This document shows positions 49,299 through 58,940 of a DNA stretch of 64,000 nucleotides, in pieces (position 1 is the first letter of the stretch; the number at the start of each line of letters is the position of its first letter). The stretch is from Nostoc flagelliforme FACHB-838 (GTDB lineage Bacteria; Cyanobacteriota; Cyanobacteriia; Cyanobacteriales; Nostocaceae): the NCBI RefSeq assembly GCF_014698065.1, contig NZ_JACJSI010000003.1, positions 62,001 to 126,000 of the forward strand, written 5' to 3'. Made by a program: the position numbers and the translations under genes. Below the pieces are notes generated by a model, which was not told the origin of the DNA, made no database searches, and saw only the letters and a list, made by a program, of their open reading frames with translations.

Positions 49299-49730
49299 AT
49301 GAGTCAAACTTTATTCCATCTGGCTTTCCCTGTGGCTGACATTGCCCAAACAAAAGCATATTACGTGGATGGCTTGGGCTGCATTCCTGGTCGTGAAAAC
49401 CGTCACGCTTTGATTCTCAATCTCTACGGTCATCAACTAGTGGCTCACGTTACCAGAGAAGCCTTGATAGCGCAAGCTACCATCTATACCCGACACTTTG
49501 GGCTAATTTTTACCCAAGAACGTGATTGGCAAGATTTACTAGAAAGGGCACAACAACAACAGTTACTTTTTCGTGAGGAAAGCAAAAATCGCTTTGTTGG
49601 TTCTCCTCTTGAACATCGGACTTTCTTTTTAGAAGATCCCTTTTATAACCTCATGGAATTTAAGTATTATCGTCACCCAGAGGCGATTTTTGGAAGTTAC
49701 GAACATACACAAATTGGGGATAGGACTTAA
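49299..49730 (+). CDS. VOC-superfamily (glyoxalase-fold) protein
   Basis: 143 residues with the beta-alpha-beta-beta-beta pattern twice: LFHLAFPVADIAQTKAYYVD, HQLVAHVT, HRTFFLEDPFYNLMEFKYY. The fold binds a metal in glyoxalase, dioxygenases and antibiotic-resistance proteins; the likely metal ligands are H-6/H47-like His and the E of LMEFKYY. Start choice: ATG at 49299 over the TTG at 49287. Function unknown. Confidence 0.85.
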   Translation: MSQTLFHLAFPVADIAQTKAYYVDGLGCIPGRENRHALILNLYGHQLVAHVTREALIAQATIYTRHFGLIFTQERDWQDLLERAQQQQLLFREESKNRFVGSPLEHRTFFLEDPFYNLMEFKYYRHPEAIFGSYEHTQIGDRT

Positions 49731-49828
49731 GTAATTTGTAATTCGTAATGACGCTCCTACATCGCTACCGCTACGCTAACGTAATTCGTAATTAAAGATA
49801 AATAAATTCAGCGTGGTAAGCATCCTAG

Positions 49829-50464
49829 CTACTGACTGGATTTTTTCTTCAGCAAGGGTAGCTTAATAGGCTCTTTTAAAGCTGCTGTGACTACTGTTAA
49901 ACTCCTGGAGTCTGTCAGCATCCAGGGGTGTAGAGGGACAGGGACTATTACTTCACGTCCTACAGACATTTGTGAACTATTGGCTGGAACAATCATCAAA
50001 TCATAAGGTGTCCAAATCGACGTAAAATCTAGCTGCCCCAATGTTACAGCATCAGAATTTAAATCTTTGAGAAAAATGCTGTCGGGGCGCATTTGTAAGC
50101 AACCAGGACGCCGAGAACCATAAGCAACTACAGTTCCATGATGGGGTGAAGAGATTGTGATAAACCGCTGCACGCGGTTAATTCCTCCTAGTCGTTGGAC
50201 GTAGTAACGGCTGACAATTCCTCCCATGCTGAAGCCTACTAAATCTAGGCGTTGTTCTGATGCAAAGGTAGCCGTAACATAATCGGCTATCTGCTTTGCC
50301 AATTCATCAAGACCCACATCACCATTATTTGGTACTAAATTCAGTGTATGTACAGGCAAGCCTTGTTGTATTAAGTTTGCCCTCATTTTATGGAAAACTG
50401 CCTCTGTATCGTCAATCCCGTGTATTAACAAAACGGGATTGAATTGTTGATTTTCAATGTTCAT
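49829..50464 (-). CDS. Lipase-like alpha/beta hydrolase
   Basis: 211 residues with PVLLIHGIDD, the nucleophile elbow VGFSMGGIVS (S79), and the pattern ISSPHHGT of lipase class 2 / EstA-type triacylglycerol lipases. The C-terminal His is expected near PLHPWML. No signal peptide. Function as a lipid esterase is likely. Confidence 0.88.
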   Translation of the reverse strand: MNIENQQFNPVLLIHGIDDTEAVFHKMRANLIQQGLPVHTLNLVPNNGDVGLDELAKQIADYVTATFASEQRLDLVGFSMGGIVSRYYVQRLGGINRVQRFITISSPHHGTVVAYGSRRPGCLQMRPDSIFLKDLNSDAVTLGQLDFTSIWTPYDLMIVPANSSQMSVGREVIVPVPLHPWMLTDSRSLTVVTAALKEPIKLPLLKKKSSQ

Positions 50465-50976
50465 TTACAAAATTGGCTGGATTAAGGGGTGTATTTTACT
50501 TTTGTAGGTACATACTGCTCTACAAAATTAAGCTATTGCTTTTCGGATTCTTTTAGAGATATTTTTGCTAAACTGAAATCCTTCTGACTACAGGTTGTAT
50601 AAAATTTAACAAATTAATCTTGACATCTGCCAATAGGCTATGACACTCCTCCCACTGGTTGAGAGTAAAATGCTTGCTTAACTTCAATTAAATATTTAAC
50701 AAACAAAGAAATGTTAATTATTGTAAAGCTTGCTTTCAGAATCTTGCTCTTCGTTACGGTAAAATTTAATAATTAGTTCTTGGTGTATCCAGGTTGCAAA
50801 TGCTTGCAACAGAACATTTGCCCTGTAGTTTTACTACAATGTTAATTAAGCACAAACCTATAAGGGTTGTCACCAGAACGGGGTGACGCAAAGCAGAAAA
50901 TGTAACATTTAGTCGTAATTATTAATAATTACGGTTGAGTTCCAAATATAAAAGGTAAAAGGCAGGAGTAATTGTA
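50465..50976. other. Intergenic region upstream of the Lys/Ala-rich protein
   Basis: About 510 nt without a gene. It holds a hairpin GTCACC...GGTGAC at 50869-50887, which lacks a following T run. Rest is AT-rich. Confidence 0.5.
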
Positions 50977-51492
50977 ATGGATTTTATCAAAAATTTAATT
51001 TCGGGTATTCTGGGTTTCATTACTGGACTGTTACGAGGGAAAAACAAAAGCAACGGCTACTTCTTGGAATTAGACGAAGCCAAAGATGCTGCTAAAGAGG
51101 TAGCATCGAACGCGAAGAAAGTAGCAGAGACAACTGTATCGAATGCTAAGAAAGTAACGGCAACAGGTGCCTCTGATGCACCAGAAGCATCCAAGCCAGA
51201 TTCATTGAACGGAACAAAAACCGCCGCAGCTAAAACTAAGGAAAAATCAGCTAAAAATTCCAAACCAGCCGATGTTACGCTTGTCCAGACTGCTGAGGGT
51301 CTTAAAGTTGAACCGGGCAAAAAGGCAAAAGCCGCAGCAGCCAAAGTCCTGAAAGAGGAGCCAAAAGAAACTACCTTTGCGCCTAAATATCTCGCTCCTT
51401 CGACGACTAGCTCTAATAGTCGTCGGCGTCCAGGAGCCAATATGAGTGCTTACCTAGAAATGGCACGTCAGGTTAAAACACCTAATAATTGA
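50977..51492 (+). CDS. Lys/Ala-rich cyanobacterial protein
   Basis: 171 residues. The first 22 are an amphipathic or membrane-type helix (MDFIKNLISGILGFITGLLR). Then comes a low-complexity stretch of Ala, Lys, Thr and Ser (about 35-130), and the end has the conserved-looking RRRPGANMSAYLEMARQVKT. It may be a basic, disordered membrane-tethered protein; function unknown. GGAG at 50965-50968 precedes the ATG. Confidence 0.75.
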   Translation: MDFIKNLISGILGFITGLLRGKNKSNGYFLELDEAKDAAKEVASNAKKVAETTVSNAKKVTATGASDAPEASKPDSLNGTKTAAAKTKEKSAKNSKPADVTLVQTAEGLKVEPGKKAKAAAAKVLKEEPKETTFAPKYLAPSTTSSNSRRRPGANMSAYLEMARQVKTPNN

Positions 51493-51522
51493 TAGAGAAC
51501 GTAAATTTACGATATCTATAGA

Positions 51523-53872
51523 TTAAACGTGAATATGCAAGGTTAAGATAACTTTGCCAGTTGTAGATGGGGAAACTCTCCAAAGTAGGAGCGATCGCTT
51601 AATTTTCTCCACTACAACTGCATTTTTTAGGGTTGACGCTTTTTCATCCAACACTACCTGTCCTACGCGACCTTTGTTGACGGTGAACTCAAAGACAATT
51701 TCACCACTGAAGCCTGAAGGAAAGCTTAGTTTTTGAAGGTGTTGGGTTAGGTCAGCAATTCCTGTTTCATCTAAGCCAGTGACGCTGATTACTTCTAACT
51801 GATGGTTGATGGCTGCATCTGATATTTCACCTTGTTCCATCCTCTGGGAATCAAAGCTCTTAAAAGGGATATCGGCTTCTTTCGCTACTGGGGATTGTGG
51901 CGATCGCCTTTGCCGGAGAAAATCTGGAGCTTCTGCTGAGGGTGGCGATCGCCTTTGCCGGAGAAAATCTGATGCTAATGCCGCTCGCCTTGGACTTTTA
52001 CGCGCAAAACCACCAGGAAGACTGCCAAACACTCCTTGGTAACTAACCGCTTCAGGCATTTGCACTGGCACTTGCATAGATATATATTCGCTTCCTGGTT
52101 CAACCCGCACGTCATCGCTGACAGCAACAAAAGCGGTGTATTGAGAAAGCAGTTGATAAGTTAAGGCTGTTTGTGTAACTGCCTCGACACCAGCTTTGGT
52201 TTCAAAACTTACCATTTGATTCATCAAATCTTTGATGTAGGCGCGTCCCCATAACTGCGCTACAGCAAGATTTTCTGTTTCCTCAAATTTGAGGTTATAC
52301 GTTTTTTCGTAGTGCTTACCACCCGCAGCGATGCCGGAGATTTGCAGATTACCGCTAACTCCATCGTGTTTTCGACCAAACAAAACTAATGGTTGTTCGC
52401 TGAATAAATCAGGCGCTATTGCTGGGTAAATGACGGGCGATTGTGTGTCACCTTGCCAAGAGATTTGAATATTTGTGAGTACAGGATTGTTAATTTGTCT
52501 GTAAAATTTTTCGGCAACTTCTTCTATGGATTCATCATGACGAATAATTCTGGATATTCCCCGGCCAATTTCGGCGATGCGATTCAGTAAAAAACGGTTA
52601 ACTGAACTACCAACACCAAAACTGTAAAGGCGATTTCCTGGTTGTAGGTGCTGTTGTACCTCCGCCAAAATCTCATTTTCGTTGCCGATGTAGCCATCGG
52701 TTAGAAGTACAAGACTCCGCAATCTTCCAACGGGTGTAGGGAAATTTATAGCTGTACGAATGCCACTGAGCATTTCTGTACTGCCAGCAGATTATAAATT
52801 GTTAATATAAGCGAGCGCTTGGGTACGATTTTCTGGTGTATTCGGCAGAGGTTTTGGTGATAACTGTCTGACTCTATAGGAAAAATCGATAATTGTGAAA
52901 GTATCGTTGGGATTCAACCCATTAATAAATCGTCGCATCAATTCCTGACACTTCCATAAAGGATCGCCAGATTGGGAACCGGAAGTATCTACCAAAAATA
53001 CAACATCTTTAGGGATAATTTCATCAGTGGAATATTCTAAAGCTGGAATCAAATAAATTGCAAAATGTCCGCCGCGATCGTCGGCTTGGGTTAATACTGT
53101 AGATTGAGTTTCTTTACCAGAAACTTGATAGCGGAGAATTAAATCTTTGTTGGGGATTGTATCTTCTGGGGCTAATTGAATCCGCACAATTTGACCTGAA
53201 TGTTCAAGTTTTAACTGATGTGAAGGAGAACGCACTTCAGAAATTGGCAAACCCGCATCAATTTCGACTGTGACATTAATATTGTGACGCGCGCGAACGC
53301 GTTCCTTCTGGGACTACAGGCGGTGTAATGCGGGAAGCATTAGGAACTTGATCTGTGTCACCGCTACCATCTATCGGCGTTCCTGGAATATATCTTGGCC
53401 CCACCACCATCGGGAAAACAAATTCGTAGTTCCCTGCCTCAAATTTTAAACTTTCGGTGTAACGAATCGTGACATCAATTTGTTCACCAGGTTTGATGTT
53501 AGCCAAAGATTGGGTAAAGATGTTGTCTCGTTCCTGTTCTAGAAGTCCGGCGGTGCGTCCTTCTTGTTTTGCCTTTTCGTAGATGGCTATAGCTTCTTCA
53601 CGTTTTTTAATATTACCTTTGATAATGCGACTACCTATTTTGATTTCCATATCATCCACTGCCGCCTCATCAGGTAACGGAAAGATATACAGTGCTTCTA
53701 AAGGCTGCGTAAACGGATTTTCAAAACTTTGGATGACCTCAACTCGTGACAGATTACCTGCAATTTTTGCTAGAACTTCTGTGTGCTTGTGCTGAAAAAA
53801 TTGCTGCTTTCCTTCAGGGCATTGAACGTACAAACCTCCCAATTGTTGGTTTTTATTGGCTACTATATTCAT
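51523..53872 (-). pseudogene. VIT/VWA-domain protein gene, broken twice
   Basis: Read as one gene: VIT domain (53872 to about 53290, VEVIQSFENPFTQPLEALYI), VWA domain with MIDAS DTSGSQSGD, and a C-terminal TonB-C-like end (SGEIVFEFTVNKGRVGQVVL). Break 1: the first frame ends at 53276 after EGTRSRASQY; the expected text (HNINVTVEIDAGLPISEV) continues in another frame, as if one CG unit were lost in the CGCGCGCG run near 53289-53296. Break 2: an in-frame TAA at about 52793 in AYINNL*SAGSTEML; the frame then continues in the same phase to 51523. Such proteins are secreted or surface factors; here the gene seems inactive. Confidence 0.8.
51897..51971. repeat. HIP1-containing 30-bp direct repeat in the VIT/VWA gene
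   Basis: Two copies (51897-51926 and 51942-51971), each with GTGGCGATCGCCTTTGCC and then GGAGAAAATCTG, 45 bp apart. Being 15 codons apart, they encode repeated DFLRQRRSP motifs. Confidence 0.85.
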
Positions 53873-53895
53873 AAGTTAAATAGTTTTGTTTCTAA

Positions 53896-54972
53896 CTAAT
53901 CGGCATCTTTAATAAATACCAATCCACTATATAAATGAAAAGCTGAGTCCCAATTAGTCTGTTCCCTACGAAACAGATGAATGTGAGACTTAATATTACC
54001 CAGCATTTCTGTTTGATCTAATATTGTATCTGCAAACGATGTGAAATCTGACCAAATTTTTACTTGAGGTAATTGCTGGTCAATCCAACTCGATAAACTA
54101 TTCCAATTAATTCTGATTGTATTTTGGCTAGCTTGGGGAATGATTTCTAAACCTTGCTGAAATTCATAACCGTTATCATCAAATCGGAGAATGCAACGTC
54201 TACCAGGTAGGTGGAAATCACAAAACTGGGCATAGTCTTGTGTTTGAGTTTTCCTTTCTAGTTTACCGCGCACGTCACGATCTACGACTTCCTCAAAAAT
54301 CGGCAATAGTCCCACTACTCTTGCTGTGACTTCTGACCAGTCAAAGGTGAGAGAACCAAGTTGATTTTTCTCATTACGGCAAACAACAGTAGCTTGTGAG
54401 GTAGATTCTTGGAAATGTTTAACTTGATAAACTTGAATCTGCTGAATTTGAGCTATTGTTGCCCAAAAGCAAGGAATGCCAGCCTGCTGTAACTGTTTGC
54501 CGTAAAATTTTAGTTCTCCTACTTGGCCAGTGCGGTACAATCTCCAGCCACGACTTGGTAGTAACAGCCGTGCAGTGTAAGGGTCTAGCTGCATGATCTG
54601 GGCAAATTTTCGAGAAGCTTCTGTTTTTAGTTCGTTACTGAGTGGCTCTAAAACTAGTACGCCAGGTTCGGTGTTATTCTCTTGGGCTGTTGCTTGGGAA
54701 ATGGCTCTTTGTCTTTCTTCTAGCTCCATTTCTTGTAGCCGTCGCAAACCTTGCCGTGCGAGCGTCACTATTCTATTATTCCTCGTATCTCGCAGCAGTT
54801 GCCGATAAACTTTTTCCGCATCTTGGCGCTTTTCAGATACTTCATGCAACCGACCAAGATAATATTGTACCCAAGGATGTTCTGGCGATTCTAGTAGCAG
54901 CTGTTTCAGTAATTTAGCAGCTGTTTGATAATCTTTATGTTCAAAGGCGATCGCAACTTGCTCAATCATCAC
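53896..54972 (-). CDS. TPR protein of unknown function
   Basis: 358 residues. Two tetratricopeptide-type repeats at about 5-75 (HKDYQTAAKLLKQLLLESPE, YLGRLHEVSEKRQDAEKVYR), then a charged helix and a globular C-terminal part that I do not recognise (from about 125, with Tyr/Trp-rich motifs such as PSRGWRLYRTGQVGELKFYG). No membrane segment. It lies upstream of the broken VIT/VWA gene, 23 nt away in the same direction, so the two may have formed an operon. Confidence 0.75.
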   Translation of the reverse strand: MMIEQVAIAFEHKDYQTAAKLLKQLLLESPEHPWVQYYLGRLHEVSEKRQDAEKVYRQLLRDTRNNRIVTLARQGLRRLQEMELEERQRAISQATAQENNTEPGVLVLEPLSNELKTEASRKFAQIMQLDPYTARLLLPSRGWRLYRTGQVGELKFYGKQLQQAGIPCFWATIAQIQQIQVYQVKHFQESTSQATVVCRNEKNQLGSLTFDWSEVTARVVGLLPIFEEVVDRDVRGKLERKTQTQDYAQFCDFHLPGRRCILRFDDNGYEFQQGLEIIPQASQNTIRINWNSLSSWIDQQLPQVKIWSDFTSFADTILDQTEMLGNIKSHIHLFRREQTNWDSAFHLYSGLVFIKDAD

Positions 54973-55037
54973 TTACTTTGAATACACGCTGGAGTGATGT
55001 CTCATGCAAAATATCTTTTGCGTGAGCTATAAATCAT

Positions 55038-55766
55038 TTATACTTCACAAGCTGCGGTAATCAAGGATAATGCTACAACTGGGGCTGTAACTGCTCTCAG
55101 GATGCGGCGACCAAGGGAAACAGGCTGAAATCCAAATGCGATCGCATTCTCGATTTCTTGTGTTGTCCATCCTCCCTCTGGCCCCGTAGCAATGACAATC
55201 GTTTCTTGTCCTATGTCATTTGTCCTTTGTCCTTTGTGCTGTAAGCAATCTTTTAAATGGGGAAACTCACCACGCGCCACACAGATATATTGCTGGCTGT
55301 TTGCAAATGACAAACCCGTATTAAAAGCAACAGGCTCTAAAATTGTTGGTACAAACGAGCGCTCTGATTGCTCGGCGGCTTCGGCTGCAATGCGCCGCCA
55401 GCGTTCGAGCTTTTGAGGACTAGGATGAAGCAAAGTGCGATCGCTCAATACTGGTGCAATACAAGTTACTCCCAACTCTGTACAACACCGCACCACTTCA
55501 TCAAATCCATTACCTTTGGGTAAAGCCACCATCAACGTAATTGATACAGGTAATTCTGTTTCTACCAAAAGCGCTTCTAAAACCTGTGCTTGCTCCCCTG
55601 CTAGCTGCGCTAACCACCATTTTCCCTTACCATCCATTGCAATAAAGCGATCGCCTTCACGCAAGCGCAACACCCGCCCCAAATAATGTTGCTGTTCTTT
55701 GGTGAGCAAAATTTGCTCTTGTTGGAATTGGGAGGGTGCGATCGCAATTCTTTGCAGTTGAGACAT
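55038..55766 (-). CDS. rsmE: 16S rRNA m3U1498 methyltransferase
   Basis: SPOUT methyltransferase with the N-terminal PUA-like part (HYLGRVLRLREGDRFIAMDG) and the SAM knot motifs (IVIATGPEGGWT, SLGRRILRAVTAP). Start choice: ATG at 55766 gives the usual start MSQLQRIAIAP (242 residues); the upstream start at 55820 adds 18 residues that look unrelated. Between residues around 180 and 195 is an extra KGQRTNDIGQE, encoded by TTTGTCC-type repeats. Confidence 0.93.
   Translation of the reverse strand: MSQLQRIAIAPSQFQQEQILLTKEQQHYLGRVLRLREGDRFIAMDGKGKWWLAQLAGEQAQVLEALLVETELPVSITLMVALPKGNGFDEVVRCCTELGVTCIAPVLSDRTLLHPSPQKLERWRRIAAEAAEQSERSFVPTILEPVAFNTGLSFANSQQYICVARGEFPHLKDCLQHKGQRTNDIGQETIVIATGPEGGWTTQEIENAIAFGFQPVSLGRRILRAVTAPVVALSLITAACEV
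55206..55239. repeat. TTTGTCC repeat inside rsmE
   Basis: TTGTCCTATGTCATTTGTCC then TTTGTCCTTTGTGC; same unit as the intergenic repeats at 8688 and 12951. In frame, it encodes the loop HKGQRTNDIGQ. Confidence 0.65.
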
Positions 55767-55800
55767 GAGATTTGGGAATTTTAAGAATATCAAATCAAAG

Positions 55801-55830
55801 ATGGACACAGATAAGCCCATCTGTGTCCAT
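55801..55830. terminator. Terminator after sir
   Basis: Perfect 12-bp stem ATGGACACAGAT/ATCTGTGTCCAT with 6-nt loop; on the minus strand it is followed by CTTTGATTTG. It sits 24 nt after the sir stop. Confidence 0.7.
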
Positions 55831-55854
55831 TCATGGTTTAGTTATTTATTCGGC

Positions 55855-57771
55855 TTAAGAAAGATTTTGGAAGTAAGCTTCTAGCGCTTCAGTCACTAAC
55901 TGAGTCATGGGCTTACCTTGGCTTTCTGCTACTTCCTTCAATTTGCCATAAACCTCTTCTTTCAAATTTACCCGGTGGCGTGATTTGTTTGCACCATTGG
56001 CTGTTTGGGGATCGTAGCTAGCAGCAAATTCGCGGATGGCATCAAAACCAACGCGATCGCAAAAATCACCAAACTTTTCCTTAGATTTCCGAGATTTCTT
56101 AAAGTAAACAAAAATTGGCTCTAAGAAGATTTCTAAGTCATTGTGGTGCAGCTTTTCTATGTAAGGTTGTGCCAGTCGAGTCTGATTTGGCGAACCTCCT
56201 AACCATAATTGGTAAGATTCTGGAGCGCTACCGACAAAGCCCAATTCTGCTAGGTAAGGACGAGCGCAACCATTGGGGCATCCTGTCATCCTTACCACAA
56301 AATGCTCATTTTTTAAACCAACTTTATCCAACAGAGCGCGAATCCGCTCCAAAATACCCGGTATTGCTCGTTCTGATTCCGTGATTGCCAAACCGCAAGT
56401 GGGCAAAGCCGGACAAGCCATTGCATACCGCACTAAAGGTTCGATTTTTTTGGGGTCGTCTCCGACACCGTGACGGCTGAGAATGTCTTGAATAGCTTGC
56501 TTGCTATCTGGTTCGATATCGTAAAAAATCAGGTTGTGGTTGGCACTCAGGCGGATGGACAAGTTAAACTGCTCGACAATTTCCCGCAAAGCGGTTTTCA
56601 GTTGAAACGAACCTTCATCCTTGATTCGACCATTGTCAATGGAAATTCCTAAGAATAGCTTGCCATCACCTTGTTCATTCCAGCCGAGGAAGTCGTAATA
56701 TTTAAACTCTGGCAGTGGTTTGAAAGCTTCGAGTGGTTTACCGAAATATTCTTCAACTTGGGTGCGGAATTTATCTACACCCCAATCGTTGATTAGATAT
56801 TTTAATCTGGCATGACGACGGTCAGTGCGATCGCCATAGTCTCTCTGGGTCGCAACAATCGCTTTCACTATGTCGTAAACGTCATCCTTCGCCACATAAC
56901 CGATGGGGTCTGCTAACCTAGCGAAAGTTTCTTCTTTACCGTGGGTTCTACCTAAACCACCACCAGCAAAAATATTAAATCCTTCTAATTGCTTCTTCTT
57001 ATTGGTAATCACTACCAACGTTAGGTCTTGAGAATACAAATCAATCGAATTATCCCCTGGCACCGTCACGCAAATTTTAAACTTGCGGGGCATGTAGTAA
57101 GTGCCATAAATCGGTTCTTCGTTGTCATGGATAATTGTCCCATTTCCATTGCGCTGTCGGGCTGCCTTCACCTCTGGGGCTTCTTCAGCACTAATTGCCT
57201 TTTCTCCATCTAGCCAAATTTCGTAATAAGCGCCTGTTTGCGCTGTCAGCAAGTCAGCAATATTCTGGGCATACTCCCAAGCATACTGATACTCTGGGCG
57301 ATTCTTAAAGGGGGCTGGTGGTGCCATCACGTTGCGGTTGATGTCACCACAAGCTCCCAAAGTCGAACCCAAATTTTTGACAATTGTAGCGATCGCTGAT
57401 TTAAGATTTTTCTTTAAAATTCCGTGCAGTTGGAAACCTTGACGGGTAGTTACTCGTAAGGTGTGGTTGCCATACTCATCAGCTATTTTATCTAAAGCCA
57501 GATACAGCTGCGGCGGTACTAAACCACCGGGATTTTTTGTCCGCAGCATAAACTGGTAATCTTTTTCCTGTCCCTTGGTGCGGTTGTCGCGGTTATCCTG
57601 TTGGTAAGAACCGTGATACTTCAAAAGTTGCACCGCATTTTCAGTAAAATGGGTAGTGTCTTGAAGGATCTCAGTTGCTACAGGTTCACGCAAAAAATTG
57701 CTATTTTCCTTGATTCCTTCTAGTTTAGAAGGCTTACGGGTTGCGATGGGGGAAGGAGCAGATTTAACCAT
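55855..57771 (-). CDS. sir: Ferredoxin-sulfite reductase
   Basis: 638 residues. The siroheme/4Fe-4S cysteines are in [10 protein letters not shown] and [11 protein letters not shown]. The repeated ferredoxin-like halves ([14 protein letters not shown]) and [18 protein letters not shown] are present. It reduces sulfite to sulfide with six electrons from ferredoxin, in sulfur assimilation. The last about 48 residues ([33 protein letters not shown]) form an extra piece with the look of a ribbon-helix-helix. Single gene ending in a hairpin. Confidence 0.97.
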   Translation of the reverse strand: MVKSAPSPIATRKPSKLEGIKENSNFLREPVATEILQDTTHFTENAVQLLKYHGSYQQDNRDNRTKGQEKDYQFMLRTKNPGGLVPPQLYLALDKIADEYGNHTLRVTTRQGFQLHGILKKNLKSAIATIVKNLGSTLGACGDINRNVMAPPAPFKNRPEYQYAWEYAQNIADLLTAQTGAYYEIWLDGEKAISAEEAPEVKAARQRNGNGTIIHDNEEPIYGTYYMPRKFKICVTVPGDNSIDLYSQDLTLVVITNKKKQLEGFNIFAGGGLGRTHGKEETFARLADPIGYVAKDDVYDIVKAIVATQRDYGDRTDRRHARLKYLINDWGVDKFRTQVEEYFGKPLEAFKPLPEFKYYDFLGWNEQGDGKLFLGISIDNGRIKDEGSFQLKTALREIVEQFNLSIRLSANHNLIFYDIEPDSKQAIQDILSRHGVGDDPKKIEPLVRYAMACPALPTCGLAITESERAIPGILERIRALLDKVGLKNEHFVVRMTGCPNGCARPYLAELGFVGSAPESYQLWLGGSPNQTRLAQPYIEKLHHNDLEIFLEPIFVYFKKSRKSKEKFGDFCDRVGFDAIREFAASYDPQTANGANKSRHRVNLKEEVYGKLKEVAESQGKPMTQLVTEALEAYFQNLS

Positions 57772-58010
57772 TAGACTTGTATATTATTCTCAATAAAGCA
57801 TTAGTAGACCCCGAATCAGCACCCTTCGGCTACTTGATCCCCGGTAATCCGGCCGGAATAATGAGGAATAGTTTAATTTTAGCACGGCAAAAGCAGGCTT
57901 TGTCAGTGATGTAACACTTAACAAAACCAGCTTTTTGAAGTAGTGAGTTTTAAGTGCTGAGTCCTGAGTACTTAAGTAAAGTATAGACTGACTGAGGACT
58001 CAATAATCAT

Positions 58011-58550
58011 TTATTTGAAGCGATAGCCTAAACCACCATTGATACTAACAGCAGGAGTATCGCTATTTTGGTAGGCACCAAGTCCGACTTTGGCGTTAGT
58101 GTAGACGAGGAAATTGTTAGCAACTTCCGATTCAATACCAGCACCTAACACAACTGAATCTTTGTTACCTATGGGAGTTGGTGAGCCATCTTTCTCTACA
58201 AAAGAATAACCACCAGTTAAATAGGCATTAGTTCTATTAGCGATAGGCACATCCACAGAAACTTCTGGAATAATAGCACTTGTCTTATCACTCCAAAGGA
58301 CATTACCGCGTGCAGAAAACGGGGTAGTTCCTAATTTCACGCGACCTGTGACATTACCACCAAATGTTGCATCATCGTTGATACCTTGTCCGCCACTGGT
58401 AACGCCACCTGCAACACCAGCACCAATATAGCTAGCATCAGTACCTTTTTTGGTTTCAGCAGAAGCTTGACTTGCTGATAGAAGAAAAGGAGCAACTATT
58501 AAGGAAGACAATGCAGAAATTGTCACCAAAGATTTGAGTAGGCGTTTCAT
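58011..58550 (-). CDS. Exported protein with outer-membrane-barrel character
   Basis: 179 residues: signal peptide (MKRLLKSLVTISALSSLIVA to SASQASA), then short beta-type strands of alternating polar and non-polar residues (TNAYLTGGYSFVEKDG, NNFLVYTNAKVGLGAYQ) and a terminal aromatic-rich strand (GGLGYRFK). This matches small outer-membrane beta-barrels, with the C-terminal F-x motif. Function unknown. Confidence 0.8.
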   Translation of the reverse strand: MKRLLKSLVTISALSSLIVAPFLLSASQASAETKKGTDASYIGAGVAGGVTSGGQGINDDATFGGNVTGRVKLGTTPFSARGNVLWSDKTSAIIPEVSVDVPIANRTNAYLTGGYSFVEKDGSPTPIGNKDSVVLGAGIESEVANNFLVYTNAKVGLGAYQNSDTPAVSINGGLGYRFK

Positions 58551-58940
58551 AATTGTGTCCAGAATTTGTATTTTTACTTATATATTTAAGGTCGAAAATC
58601 GTATGAGAAGGTTCCAAATGTTTTCCAGATTTTATTAAATGAATGTTGCCATTGATGCATGAAGTTTACAGCTAACTATCCCTGAGAATAATAAATAAGC
58701 TGTTATAATTAGATTCAACGTCTTTTAATCCGGGTTCTTTGTTCCAAGAATAGACGCTTTTAAAACTGGCACAATATTAGGAACTAAAACTAAGCCGGGA
58801 TCTGGTAAATAAAATACCCAATTAACATTTTTGCGGAGCTTTTCACATAGGATTAAAAAGTAGGCTGTAGCATCCGTTGCAACAAGCTATAGAGGGAATC
58901 TATAAAGTTAATTTTGAGCAATTCTTGTGGAGATTGAATA
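58551..58940. other. Intergenic region between divergent genes
   Basis: About 390 nt without a gene. No clear hairpin. It holds promoters for the exported protein and the ADP-ribosylglycohydrolase. Confidence 0.45.
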
